Below the pieces are notes generated by a model. That model made no database searches and was not told where the DNA came from. It saw only the letters and a list, made by a program, of their open reading frames with translations. Of a DNA stretch of 64,000 nt, positions 24,495-33,327 are shown piece after piece. This stretch comes from Candidatus Hemicellulosilyticus sp. P3 (GTDB lineage: Bacteria > Bacteroidota > Bacteroidia > Bacteroidales > P3), in contig LPNH01000001.1 of NCBI GenBank assembly GCA_001543385.1, positions 1 through 64,000 on the forward strand, read 5' to 3'. The position numbers and the translations under genes are program-made. How positions within the stretch are numbered: the first letter of the stretch is position 1; each line of letters begins with the position of its first letter.

Positions 24495-25493
24495 ATGCTC
24501 GGCGGAGAATTTGAAATAGACCTCAGCATCCAACGCGATGCTTTCCAACCTGATCCTGACACGTATTATTATGCCTCGGGAAGGGCGGCGTTGTACCAAA
24601 TACTGAAATCCTTGAAAACCAAGGTGAACAAGATTTGGTTTCCTGACTGGCTCTGCCACACCATGGTGGAAGCGGCACAAAAGGCAGGCTTTGAATATGA
24701 TTTCTATGAGCTGTCAGGCAAGTTCATGGTGACAGTTGAGGCATTGGATGCCAAAGGCTTCAAGGACGGATGCTTGGTTTTGCTCATCAATTACTTTGGT
24801 TTGCAAGACCTCACCCCAACAGCAAAGACCATCAAAAAAGCCTATCCCCATGCCATAGTGATAGAAGACGATGTGCAAGCGTATTTCTGCTTTGCGGAAG
24901 AGACGAACCATTATGCCGACTATCGATTCACAAGTTTGCGAAAAACTTTTTCTTCTCCTGACGGAGGACTGGTCTACACGAAACAACCGATGCCGTCGGT
25001 GTCGCAGCCGAATACATTTGCACCTTATAAGATTGAAGCGGGTGTAATGAAAATGCACCGAAACGAAGGTGATATAAAAGACGAAGATTACCTGCAGCTT
25101 TTCGACAAAGGAGCGGCGCTGATAAACGAAAACTATGAAAGCATAATGAGCCATGACAGCGAAATGCTGATGGCCGGTACCGATTTGCAATGGGTCAAGA
25201 AAAGGCGGCAAAATAATGCCCGTCATCTGCTCGATGGATTAAAGTCTTTGGGCATAAATCCGTTGATGGATGTTCCGTCCGAAAAAGCGCCGCTCTTCAT
25301 TCCAATTTGCTTGGAAGAACGGGATAAAACGCGCCGACGTATGTTCCAGAACGAGGTGTTTTGCCCGTTTCATTGGCCGCTTGAAGGTCTCTCACTGAAA
25401 AAAGGGACTGAAATGGCGCAACACGAATTATCGCTGATTGTGGACCAAAGGTATTCTACAGAAGATATGGATTTAATACTTTCACTGTTATAA
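24495..25493 (+). CDS. DegT-like PLP-dependent enzyme
   Basis: The product has 332 residues and resembles the DegT/DnrJ/EryC1 aminotransferase fold. It has SGRAALYQILKSL (about 28-40) near the N terminus, aspartates in IVIEDDVQAYF (about 121-131) and a probable PLP lysine K150 in FTSLRKTFSSPDGG. It is shorter than usual sugar aminotransferases and more divergent; the substrate may be a sugar or a small acid. It starts a group (PLP enzyme, ATP-grasp, TIM-barrel protein, citrate-lyase-like protein) spaced by about 10 bp in its first members, suggesting a shared pathway. No DegT paralogue in this window is close to it in sequence. Confidence 0.7.
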   Translation: MLGGEFEIDLSIQRDAFQPDPDTYYYASGRAALYQILKSLKTKVNKIWFPDWLCHTMVEAAQKAGFEYDFYELSGKFMVTVEALDAKGFKDGCLVLLINYFGLQDLTPTAKTIKKAYPHAIVIEDDVQAYFCFAEETNHYADYRFTSLRKTFSSPDGGLVYTKQPMPSVSQPNTFAPYKIEAGVMKMHRNEGDIKDEDYLQLFDKGAALINENYESIMSHDSEMLMAGTDLQWVKKRRQNNARHLLDGLKSLGINPLMDVPSEKAPLFIPICLEERDKTRRRMFQNEVFCPFHWPLEGLSLKKGTEMAQHELSLIVDQRYSTEDMDLILSLL

Positions 25494-25502
25494 ACACATT
25501 TT

Positions 25503-26753
25503 ATGGATCTGACAGGGAAAAAACTGCTTATATTGGGGGGAGGTGCCACTTCGATTGACATAGTGGAAGCGGCAAGGGCTTTGGGTGTTTACACCATCGT
25601 TACTGACTGGTACGACACCAAGCGCTCCCCTGCAAAACTCATCGCTGATGAATATTGGAACGAAGAGATATTCAAACCCGAACTGATTGCTCAGCTCATC
25701 AAGGAGCATCATGTTGACGGGGTGATAACAGGTTTTACTGATTCATATCTGCTGCAATACCATAGAATCTGTGAGCTGTCCGGCTTACCCTGCTATGCCA
25801 CTAAAGAGGTCTTCGAGACCACGATGGACAAAGCAAAATTCAAACAGTTGTGCAGAGATTATGATGTGCCAGTGATTCCGGAGTACGACTTGGCATCTTT
25901 TGACCCGAACACGATTTCCGAGAACCATAAGATTATCATCAAACCAGTTGACAACAGCGGATCACGTGGTGTTATCCTGTGTGAAAAGTCCGAGGACTTC
26001 CAGCATTGTTTGGAGTTTGCACTTTCATTCTCCGAGAAAAAACAGGTGGTAATTGAGAAATACATGGAAATGGACAGCATTTCCGCATCTTACACCATAC
26101 AGGACGGTGTGGTTTCTCTTTCCACCTTGAACGATAGGTATGTACATAAGGCAAAAGGTGCTGCTGCCGTAACATGCGCTGGCATTTATCCATCCCGTTA
26201 TTACGATTCATATATGGAAAAGATGGATGGTAAAATGAAAAATATGTATCAGAAAGCAGGATTGAAAAATGGTGTCGTTGCCGTGCAATTCTTCACCGAT
26301 GGAGAAGAATATTATGTCATGGAAATGGGTCATCGCCTTTCTGGTGGACAACACTACACATACACGAAACAGGAAAATGGCATCAGTGCATTGGATTCCC
26401 TTATTCATTTTGCGATTACCGGGAAAATGGCGGATTTCTCCATCGCCGAGAAAGACAATGCAAACTTCAAACATACATATTGCCACCTCTTCATATTAGG
26501 CAAGCAGGCCAAAATAGCACGATTTGAAGGGTTGGAGTATTTGAAGAGTCTACCGGAATTGATACATTTCTCTCAAATGAAAATGGTGGGCGACACCATC
26601 GGGGCCGACGGAACATCTGCCCAAAAGGTTGTCGGACTGCATTTGAAAGTGGATAATATGAGCCATTTGGAAAAAGTGCTGAACGAAGTTCGGGCTAATT
26701 TCCGGATATATGACGAACAGGGCAATAATCTTGTTATAGAACTGATGAAATAA
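25503..26753 (+). CDS. ATP-grasp ligase, carbamoyl-phosphate-synthase-like
   Basis: The product has 416 residues. An N-terminal Rossmann-like pre-ATP-grasp domain (KKLLILGGGATSIDIVEAAR, about 6-25) is followed by an ATP-grasp fold with K147 in IIIKPVDNSGSRGVIL (ATP-binding lysine and glycine loop) and the metal-binding segment YVMEMGHRLSGG (about 271-282). Such ligases join a carboxylate to an amine through an acyl phosphate. It lies 9 bp after the DegT-like gene and 11 bp before the TIM-barrel gene, so it probably amidates or ligates a product of that small pathway. It is distinct from the three ATPgrasp_ST-type proteins further downstream. Confidence 0.8.
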   Translation: MDLTGKKLLILGGGATSIDIVEAARALGVYTIVTDWYDTKRSPAKLIADEYWNEEIFKPELIAQLIKEHHVDGVITGFTDSYLLQYHRICELSGLPCYATKEVFETTMDKAKFKQLCRDYDVPVIPEYDLASFDPNTISENHKIIIKPVDNSGSRGVILCEKSEDFQHCLEFALSFSEKKQVVIEKYMEMDSISASYTIQDGVVSLSTLNDRYVHKAKGAAAVTCAGIYPSRYYDSYMEKMDGKMKNMYQKAGLKNGVVAVQFFTDGEEYYVMEMGHRLSGGQHYTYTKQENGISALDSLIHFAITGKMADFSIAEKDNANFKHTYCHLFILGKQAKIARFEGLEYLKSLPELIHFSQMKMVGDTIGADGTSAQKVVGLHLKVDNMSHLEKVLNEVRANFRIYDEQGNNLVIELMK

Positions 26754-26764
26754 TAATTAACGCC

Positions 26765-27661
26765 ATGCAATACCACACCATGAAAGAAACCCGCGCTTTC
26801 CTTGAAAGCGTCGGAATGCCGGGCGGCGACCTGTATGACCTGCCCACATCAGAAAAACGTTTTCCCGACGGTGGCCAGTACCGTTTTGAAGTGCCCGGAA
26901 TTCAAGGGCCTGCTGCCATGAAGGCTTTGCTGGAGGCTTTGGACGAATACGGCATCCGCATCCACCGCGTCACACAGACCAAAGGCATCATGTTCCTCAC
27001 CGACGAGGAAATATCGAAAATGGTGGAATACGCCAAAAAATGGGACGTTCAACTCATCCTGGCCTGCGGGCCGCGTGCCACCACCGACACCAGTGCCTCC
27101 GTCAAGACCGAGGAAGGCCAGCGCATGGGCTATCGTCTGCGCGGCCAGGAACAGATCGTGCGCGGCATCGAAGAAATCCGCCGTGGCGCCCGCCTGGGAG
27201 TCCGTGGTTTCCTCATCTACGATGAAGGACTGCTGTGGGCCCTGGGTGAAGCCCGTAAGAAAGGCTTCATCCCCGCCGACTGCCACTTCAAAGTCAGCGC
27301 TCACTCCGGACACGGCAATCCCTGCTCAGCCCACCTGCTTGAGACCTTGGGTGCTGACTCCATCAACCCCATTCGCGACATCCAGGTGCAGATGCTGGCA
27401 GCCATGCGTGCCGCCGTCAACGTGCCGATCGACTTGCACACCGAAAACCCGAAATCCAGCGGCGGTTTTATCCGCCACTACGAAGTACCCGACTTCATCC
27501 GTGTCGCCGCGCCCGTCTACCTGAAAACCGGCGGCAGCGTTGCCGCCAACCACAGCTACGACACCACCGAGAAGGAAGCCCGCCAGCGTGCCAAACAGGT
27601 GAGCCTTGTCAAGAGAGTTATTGACACATACTATCCCGAAGCTATTGTTTCGCCGAAGTGA
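26765..27661 (+). CDS. TIM-barrel protein resembling peptidase family U32
   Basis: The product has 298 residues. Repeating strand-helix units (LILACGPRATTDTS, GVRGFLIYDEGLLWAL, DCHFKVSAHSGHGNP, VPIDLHTENPKSSGG, IRVAAPVYLKTGG) indicate a TIM barrel. The order and style recall U32-type collagenase-like proteins, but the family's usual signature is not clear to me. A lyase, aldolase or mutase function is equally plausible. It directly follows the ATP-grasp gene and precedes, after a repeat-loaded gap with a four-helix-bundle gene, the C-C bond lyase gene, so it likely belongs to the same small-acid pathway. Family assignment is tentative. Confidence 0.5.
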   Translation: MQYHTMKETRAFLESVGMPGGDLYDLPTSEKRFPDGGQYRFEVPGIQGPAAMKALLEALDEYGIRIHRVTQTKGIMFLTDEEISKMVEYAKKWDVQLILACGPRATTDTSASVKTEEGQRMGYRLRGQEQIVRGIEEIRRGARLGVRGFLIYDEGLLWALGEARKKGFIPADCHFKVSAHSGHGNPCSAHLLETLGADSINPIRDIQVQMLAAMRAAVNVPIDLHTENPKSSGGFIRHYEVPDFIRVAAPVYLKTGGSVAANHSYDTTEKEARQRAKQVSLVKRVIDTYYPEAIVSPK

Positions 27662-27734
27662 GTTGAAAGTTCAAGGGTAACCGCATCGCTCCTTGAACCG
27701 TCCGCAGGGAAAATTGAACTGCTTAAACTTTTTG

Positions 27735-27808
27735 AACGTTTTCGATAAGCCGAATACAGACGAGCTTGCTCGTATGTTGAGGCGAGAAAACGCCTGATGA
27801 AATCGAAC
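27735..27808 (+). repeat. Palindromic REP-like element, copy A
   Basis: Starts AACGTTTTCGATAAG and ends TGATGAAATCGAAC. It has an outer stem CGTTTT / AAAACG and an inner hairpin ACGAGC-TT-GCTCGT. A second copy at 40451-40531 keeps both stems with compensatory base changes. It ends 16 bp before the four-helix-bundle gene at 27825. Not a coding sequence. Confidence 0.75.
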
Positions 27809-27824
27809 CATAAATTGCAACGCA

Positions 27825-28214
27825 ATGGCTGCAGTACGAGATTTTGAGGATTTGGCGATATTTCAGAAAGCAAGAGAGCTTTCAAAGAAGATTTATGATA
27901 TAACCGAAAAAGAAAAGTTCAAGTGCGATTACCGTTTTGTTGCGCAGATACACGCTTCGGTTGGTTCCATAATGGACAATATCGCTGAAGGTTTTGAAAG
28001 AAGCGGTAATAAAGAGTTTGTGAACTTTTTGTTCATTGCCAAAGGATCTTGTGGGGAAGTGCGTTCACAGTTGATTAGGGCCAATGATGTTGGCTATCTT
28101 GAAGCTGACGAATATAAAGAAATATATACTGAATGCCGAAAACTATCTGCTGGTATAATGAACTTCATAAAAGAAATCAAGGAAAGTAACCTTTTAGGGC
28201 CTAAGTATAAATAG
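27825..28214 (+). CDS. S23/IVS-type four-helix-bundle protein (copy 2)
   Basis: The product has 129 residues of the same family as the gene at 21189 but clearly diverged: VRDFEDLAIFQKARELSKKI (about 4-23), then YRFVAQIHASVGSIMDNIAEG (a hallmark xQxxxAxxSixxNIAEG-type helix), then FLFIAKGSCGEVRSQL. It is preceded by a palindromic REP-like element and followed by a long GTTCAA array, so like copy 1 it is bracketed by repeats and interrupts a metabolic gene group. It probably has no role in polysaccharide synthesis; the biological function of stand-alone S23-type proteins is unknown. Confidence 0.85.
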   Translation: MAAVRDFEDLAIFQKARELSKKIYDITEKEKFKCDYRFVAQIHASVGSIMDNIAEGFERSGNKEFVNFLFIAKGSCGEVRSQLIRANDVGYLEADEYKEIYTECRKLSAGIMNFIKEIKESNLLGPKYK

Positions 28215-28222
28215 TGTTCAGG

Positions 28223-28450
28223 TGGTTCAATGGTTCAAAAGGTTCAATGGTTCAAAGGGTTCAATGGTTCAAAGGGTTCAATGGTTCAAAGGGTTCAATG
28301 GTTCAAAGGGTTCAAGGTTTGAATCCGTCGAATATTTTGAACTTTAGAATTGCCCTTAGGGTGACTTGAACCATTTGAACTCCTTGAACTCCTTGAACTC
28401 CTTGAACATCTTGAACTATTTGAACTTCTTAAACACCTTGAACCATTGAA
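28223..28450. repeat. GTTCAA tandem array with complementary TTGAAC array
   Basis: From 28223 to about 28315 a 17-bp unit (GGGTTCAATGGTTCAAA) is repeated about five times. From about 28368 to 28446 come degenerate 9-10 bp units such as TTGAACTCC and TTGAACCAT on the complementary pattern. The two halves could pair into one long hairpin between the four-helix-bundle gene and the lyase gene. Milder TTGAAC units also occur at 27662-27740. Confidence 0.85.
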
Positions 28451-28462
28451 TTATTTAGAACG

Positions 28463-29599
28463 ATGAAGCATCATCAGTATAACCCGAGCTATCAGTTCGT
28501 AATCCCGCCTGTGGACTTCAATAAGTATACAGACCGTAGTCTGCTGCAATACTGCTTGGGAGCTACCATGTATATGCCCGGCACCAAGGACTTTGCCCAG
28601 GCCATCATTGACAAAAAGTATCCCGGACTTACCTCTATGGTGATGTGTTTTGAGGACGCCTGCAAAGAAGAGGATGTTCCTGCCGCAGAGCAAAACTGCC
28701 TACGAGTACTTGAAACCTTGCACCAGAAAGTAGAAAACAAAGAACTCGCTTATGAGGACATCCCGCTCATCTTCTTCCGTGTGCGCAACGTAGAACAGTT
28801 TCGTCACTTCGCCAAACTCCTGCCGATAGAGAGTGTCCCCTACATCACAGGTTTCAACTTCCCCAAGTTCAACAGTCTCAATGCTGCGGCCTACATGGAC
28901 CATCTGGTGGACCTCAACAGCCGCGCCGGCGAGGTGCTCTACGGCATGCCCATCATCGAAGACGCGCGTGTGGCCTACAAAGAAAGCCGCCTTGACGAGC
29001 TGATTGCCGTCAAGCGTGTGCTCGACCAAAACAAAGAGCTGGTCCTCAACGTGCGTGTAGGCGGCACCGACTTTTCGTCCTGCTTCGGAGTGCGCCGCGG
29101 CATCAACTACACCATCTACGACATCATGACCGTCTCCAACTGCCTGATGGATATTCTCAACATCTTCACCCGCAACAACGACTACACCGTTTCGGGTCCC
29201 GTATGGGAATACTTCCGTGCAAACAAACGCATGAAAGGCATGGAGGAACTGCCCAGGATAGACCTTCAGCAGACGCTGATGAAGCGCAAAGCCCTTGTCA
29301 ACGACGCCGTCGACGGACTGATGCGCGAGTTGGTGCTCGACCAGGCCAACGGCTTCATGGGCAAAACCTGCATCCACCCATCGCACCTCAACTACATCAA
29401 CGGCATGCTGGCCGTGACCAAAGACGAGTACGACGATGCTTGGCAGATTATGCACACCTCGGGTGGCGTCGTCAAAGGCACCAAGGGGATGAACGAGATA
29501 GGCCCCCACCGCAACTGGGCCGAGCGCATCATGATGCGCTCGCAGGCCTACGGTGTGATAGAAAACGACGCCAGCTATATTGACTTGTTCAAATCATAA
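28463..29599 (+). CDS. Citrate-lyase-like C-C bond lyase (HpcH/HpaI superfamily)
   Basis: The product has 378 residues. Segments CLGATMYMPGTKDFAQAI (about 31-48), LTSMVMCFEDACKEEDV, IIEDARVAYKESRLDEL and a late FMGKTCIHPSHLNYING motif follow the CitE / malyl-CoA-lyase-like TIM-barrel pattern, with the acidic Mg-binding residues (CFEDA, EDAR) and the GKxCIHP loop. It best fits the C-C_Bond_Lyase type that is found with ATP-grasp ligases in uncharacterised biosynthetic operons, which matches the ATP-grasp gene nearby. It would make or break a C-C bond next to a carboxylate, such as in a citramalyl- or malyl-type acid. Substrate is inferred only. Confidence 0.78.
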   Translation: MKHHQYNPSYQFVIPPVDFNKYTDRSLLQYCLGATMYMPGTKDFAQAIIDKKYPGLTSMVMCFEDACKEEDVPAAEQNCLRVLETLHQKVENKELAYEDIPLIFFRVRNVEQFRHFAKLLPIESVPYITGFNFPKFNSLNAAAYMDHLVDLNSRAGEVLYGMPIIEDARVAYKESRLDELIAVKRVLDQNKELVLNVRVGGTDFSSCFGVRRGINYTIYDIMTVSNCLMDILNIFTRNNDYTVSGPVWEYFRANKRMKGMEELPRIDLQQTLMKRKALVNDAVDGLMRELVLDQANGFMGKTCIHPSHLNYINGMLAVTKDEYDDAWQIMHTSGGVVKGTKGMNEIGPHRNWAERIMMRSQAYGVIENDASYIDLFKS

Positions 29600-29646
29600 A
29601 TCCATTTAAATGACAAGCAACACTAACACTTCCTTCAGTCTTAGGT

Positions 29647-30716
29647 ATGATTTCCAAAGTGAAAGTACGGAATTCTGAATTCCCCCCCCCCCAGTCCTAT
29701 CAGTAAAGAACAGAGTTGAATTTTTTGATTTGGCAAAAGGTTTTTGCATTCTCTTGGTGGTTTTGTTCCATATTTCCCAGTTCTACGAAATAAAGGTACC
29801 TGCGAGTGCCATGATAAAATCCATGAGACTACCTTTGTATTTCTTTTTGTCAGGTTGTTTTTTCAAGAAATATGATGGTTTCTTTGATTTTGTGGCAAGA
29901 AAGACCAACAAGCTACTGATACCTTTCATATTTTGGTTTCTGATAACATCGTTACTGCTACCGCTCCTCTTTAGCCGTTGTGGTATTGTTCAGTTCCCTA
30001 AATTTCAAAGTGTCAAGTCTGTCCTGATTGGATTTATCCATGGCAATTTTCCAAATCCTGCAATATGGTTTTTGCTGTGTTTGTTTTGGGTGAATATCAT
30101 ATTCTATCTGATTACGCTTATTGCAAAGAGACACAATAATTCCTTACCAGTGATAATAGCCTTGAGTATAATGGCGGGTTTTGTAGGTGTGACACTTGGC
30201 AACTTTTCAATAAGAATACCGTTCTATATTGACTCAGCGTTCACAGCAGTTCCTTTTTTCACCTTTGGATACCTTACATATCGTCATTCTTCGATTGCGG
30301 AGCCAGGCAAATATGATTGGCTGATACCATTTGTTGTTTCTGTTTTGTTTGTACTGATGTATTTTTTCTCACCATTCTATTCTTTAAAATTCAATAGGAA
30401 CGTAACCTATTATTCCTGCTTGTTCATCTATCTGAGTGGTTTTATCGGTGCTTTAAGTATTATTTTGTTATCAAAATGGATTAAAAGGCTGCCTGTTTTC
30501 AATTACTGGGGGCGATATTCAATCATGATACTTGTCAGCCACGGCATGATTTATCATCTCGTAGGCTATCTTTTGGGATTTACTAAATTGAGTGCAATTT
30601 GGTGCTTTGCCCTGAATCTGTTGTTCACAATGGGGATATGCTCTTTGCTCATACCTTTGTTTATAAGATATATGCCTCATGTAACGGCTCAAAAGGACAT
30701 TATTCCTGTCGGTTAG
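29647..30716 (+). CDS. Acyltransferase-3 family membrane protein, out of frame at a C11 tract
   Basis: The body (RVEFFDLAKGFCILLVVLFH, then about ten membrane helices) is an integral-membrane acyltransferase of the type that O-acetylates surface polysaccharides. Its frame has no ATG at the proper N terminus; a TTG at 29730 would lose conserved residues. The ATG at 29647 opens MISKVKVRNSEF and enters a C11 run (29682-29692), after which it meets a stop. With 12 or 9 Cs the same ATG would read PPPPVLSVKNRVEFFDLAKG and the whole enzyme. The sequence given therefore represents an off phase, or a homopolymer length error. The catalytic histidine is probably in VVLFHISQF. Confidence 0.75.
29682..29692 (+). 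repeat. C11 homopolymer (phase-variation tract)
   Basis: Eleven cytosines directly upstream of the acyltransferase core. With 11 Cs the only usable upstream ATG (29647) is out of frame; 9 or 12 Cs restore it. Confidence 0.85.
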
Positions 30717-30820
30717 CAACAACAAAAGGATAGCAATACAAAAAATATGTAGGGTTGCACATTGATTAGATAGGGTATGTCAATCAAAAATATTTAGATT
30801 ATTAATATTTATAAAATATC

Positions 30821-31993
30821 ATGAACAAAAAAAGTATTATTCTTGATTGGATTTATTTTTGGAAGCAATCAAAGAAAAGTGTGGGTAGGAAGTGCAACCG
30901 CCGTTCAAAGTATATGAAGTTCGCCAAGAAAGCAAGGAACGAGGGAGTTGCATTTTCGCGTATTGACAGAATTGCCAAAGAATACACTTTGGATTATTTT
31001 GAAGGAGGCGGAAAAGAGTCGCCTGAAAAATGGTATTTGTATGACTATGGAATTGCAACGTATAAGGCAAAATGGTACGGTATTACCAAGGAAAACTGCA
31101 ACCGTTTTCTGTCGGATTATGATTTCTATAATTTAGAAAATTATCTGAACAAGAAGTTTGTCTTCTGGTTTGACCATAAATTAAGCACTTATTATATATT
31201 GCATCCGTTTATTGATAGTATGCCTATTCATCATTATTATGTGAAACAAGGCGCATATTTACCGATAGACCGTAGATTTATCAAAGAAGGTTATCGCCAC
31301 AAAAGTGAAGATGTCATAGAACTGATTAAAACCAGACCTCTTATTGCCAAAGCATGTAAGGGGGGACATGGCGAAGGACTGTATAAATTGGTTTACGAAA
31401 ATGGTGAATTCCAGGTAAATAATCAACCTGCCGATGTTTCAGAAGTCCGCAAGGTGTTGGGGAGTCTCGATGATTATATTATCACCGACTTTATTGCACC
31501 TCACGATGATTTGGTCCGTATAGTGGGAGAAGATAATTATGCAGTGGTTAGACTCACCATTTTCTATGACCAGCAGGATGGTCCGCAGTTGACCTCTGCA
31601 AGAGTCAGACTTGGATGTAATCAAGCTGGGTTTAGAACCGATTATGATGGTACTATCTATAGCGGTCTGACGTTTAAAGAAGGAAGGACATTTGGCTCGT
31701 GGATTAGAAGAGGCGAGTTTCAGTATGATGAAATTCATAAGCATCCTGACACGGGTGTCGACTTGGATGGTATAGTAATTCCTAATTGGGATAAACTGAT
31801 GGAGCTGATTTCTGATATTTCTAAATATATTCCTATGACACCTCAACTCGACATTGATGTTATTCCAACCAATGAAAGTTTCTCTGTTTTGGAAATCAAT
31901 AGCCATGGACAGTTTATAGAGTGTCATTATCCGTTTAGGGATAACAAATACAATCTTAAACAATATAAAACCAAAGATAGGGCAATTAGATAA
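30821..31993 (+). CDS. Sugar-transfer-associated ATP-grasp protein (ATPgrasp_ST type), copy 1
   Basis: The product has 390 residues. The ATP-grasp core is seen in RPLIAKACKGGHGEGLYKL (about 173-191), a central VRLTIFYDQQDGPQLTSARV strand and the C-terminal metal-site segment VLEINSHGQF (about 350-360). The overall layout, with a basic amphipathic N terminus (WIYFWKQSKKSVGRKCNRRS), matches the sugar-transfer-associated ATP-grasp family found in exopolysaccharide loci. Members are presumed to form amide or peptide bonds on sugars or carrier-bound acids, but none is well characterised to my knowledge. Two more paralogues lie at 36994 and 38782. The gene and its neighbours are AT-rich relative to the carboxylic-acid genes. 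Confidence 0.8.
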   Translation: MNKKSIILDWIYFWKQSKKSVGRKCNRRSKYMKFAKKARNEGVAFSRIDRIAKEYTLDYFEGGGKESPEKWYLYDYGIATYKAKWYGITKENCNRFLSDYDFYNLENYLNKKFVFWFDHKLSTYYILHPFIDSMPIHHYYVKQGAYLPIDRRFIKEGYRHKSEDVIELIKTRPLIAKACKGGHGEGLYKLVYENGEFQVNNQPADVSEVRKVLGSLDDYIITDFIAPHDDLVRIVGEDNYAVVRLTIFYDQQDGPQLTSARVRLGCNQAGFRTDYDGTIYSGLTFKEGRTFGSWIRRGEFQYDEIHKHPDTGVDLDGIVIPNWDKLMELISDISKYIPMTPQLDIDVIPTNESFSVLEINSHGQFIECHYPFRDNKYNLKQYKTKDRAIR

Positions 31994-32078
31994 TACTATA
32001 TGCAAATAGTTATGGTTAGGGGTATGTTTATTAAAGTGTTATAGTTTTGGTTAGTATTCAATTGAAAATAAATAGGGG

Positions 32079-33188
32079 ATGACGAAATTTACCTACAAAA
32101 GAATTTCATATAAAGAATTCAAAGACGGCACATACAAAAATGCCTATATTCCACAGGATGACGAGTTCTCTGTCACATCCCATGTTACATCTTCTTTTCG
32201 AGACGCTTTGATAGCGTGTCCATGTAACAACGATGATTCAAAAACTTTCATGCATTTATTTGTTGATGAAGAAGGCAAAGAAATTGGTCGGACTATTCGT
32301 TTTGGTACACGTATTAAGGCTGGAGACAGAGTGTATGGTGCAGAAAGTGGGTGTGGATTTGAAGTCATCGAGGAGTATCGTAAAGAGGGGATAGGTGCTG
32401 ATTTGATCATGATTACCCTGCAAAATAATGAATATGATTTTTCATTAGGCGCAGGATTGTCGCTAAAGGCATATCCTCTGCACCGTAAATTGAAATATAT
32501 CTTGTTCGAAGTCCCCCAATATTTCAAGGTGATTAATTCACGATTTGAAATTAAGCCCAATCCCTCAGAATCAAATTTTCAGTCGTTTAAACGATTGATC
32601 TCTAATATTAGGCTAAAACTCAAGGATATTCCAAATCATATCAATTGCAAAAAGCTGGAAAAAAAGTTTGTGATTAAAAAAGAAACCATAGTTCCTGAAT
32701 GGGTGACTGGAATGGTTGCAAATGATGGTCATCAGTTTATGGAAGTGCACGATAGAGAATGGTTTCAGTGGAATTTAGACTACAACACATACGGTTACGA
32801 TGAAGACATTCAGTCTTTTTACAGTGTTTTAGATAGGGATAACAAGCCGATGGGCTTTTTTATGACAAAGGAAAGAATAATTAAGAAGCCTGGCCGCAAT
32901 TATGGCTTTATTATTGGAACTGTAGTTGAATGGGAGTCATACGATCATAGTGTATTAAGCGAAGCCGATATTAATTTATTAGCGATGCGTACTTTTTCAA
33001 AGAATATTGATGCGATATTTACCTTGGCATGTGAATGCGGCACTGCAAGTCAGTTAATCAGTATGGGTTTTAAAGAAAGAGCTTCTTTCAAAGTAAGTGT
33101 AAAAGACAAAAAGAAGTTGCTCGAAAACATAGGTGATCAAAACTTATGGCGTTTACGTTATGGAATGACAAATATGATAATTCTATAG
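32079..33188 (+). CDS. GNAT-like acyltransferase (divergent)
   Basis: The product has 369 residues and starts after an AGGGG ribosome site. The N-terminal part (TSSFRDALIACPC, GTRIKAGDRVYGAESGCGFEVIEEYRKEGIGADLIM) has the GNAT-like EEYRKEGIGADL pattern of acetyl-CoA-binding motif A. The C-terminal half (YSVLDRDNKPMGFFMTKERI, FTLACECGTASQLISMGFKE) suggests a second GNAT-like domain. Enzymes with tandem divergent GNAT folds often N-acylate amino sugars or transfer groups from carrier proteins. The acyl donor could be CoA or one of the locus ACPs. It stands between the first ATPgrasp_ST gene and the KAS-III gene. Moderate confidence in family, low in substrate. Confidence 0.6.
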   Translation: MTKFTYKRISYKEFKDGTYKNAYIPQDDEFSVTSHVTSSFRDALIACPCNNDDSKTFMHLFVDEEGKEIGRTIRFGTRIKAGDRVYGAESGCGFEVIEEYRKEGIGADLIMITLQNNEYDFSLGAGLSLKAYPLHRKLKYILFEVPQYFKVINSRFEIKPNPSESNFQSFKRLISNIRLKLKDIPNHINCKKLEKKFVIKKETIVPEWVTGMVANDGHQFMEVHDREWFQWNLDYNTYGYDEDIQSFYSVLDRDNKPMGFFMTKERIIKKPGRNYGFIIGTVVEWESYDHSVLSEADINLLAMRTFSKNIDAIFTLACECGTASQLISMGFKERASFKVSVKDKKKLLENIGDQNLWRLRYGMTNMIIL

Positions 33189-33327
33189 TTCATGTTTGAT
33201 TCTTATTGTTTCACCACATTCGTTTTCATGAACACTTATTTATAGTTAACGGCGTATTGCAGGTGTTGACATATAATCAGTTGGTGTGGTTTTATGTTAT
33301 GATATGGTGATAAAAGGCGAGTGAAAT

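Noticed and set aside
21189..28214. Diversity-generating retroelement (the four-helix-bundle proteins are relatives of Avd)
   Set aside because: No reverse transcriptase gene and no template/variable repeat pair were found in the window.
28223..28450. CRISPR array
   Set aside because: Units are contiguous 17-mers and 9-10-mers without unique spacers, and no cas genes are present.
28700..29509. 269-codon minus-strand open frame opposite the citrate-lyase-like gene
   Set aside because: Shadow; the sense frame carries the full C-C lyase motif set.
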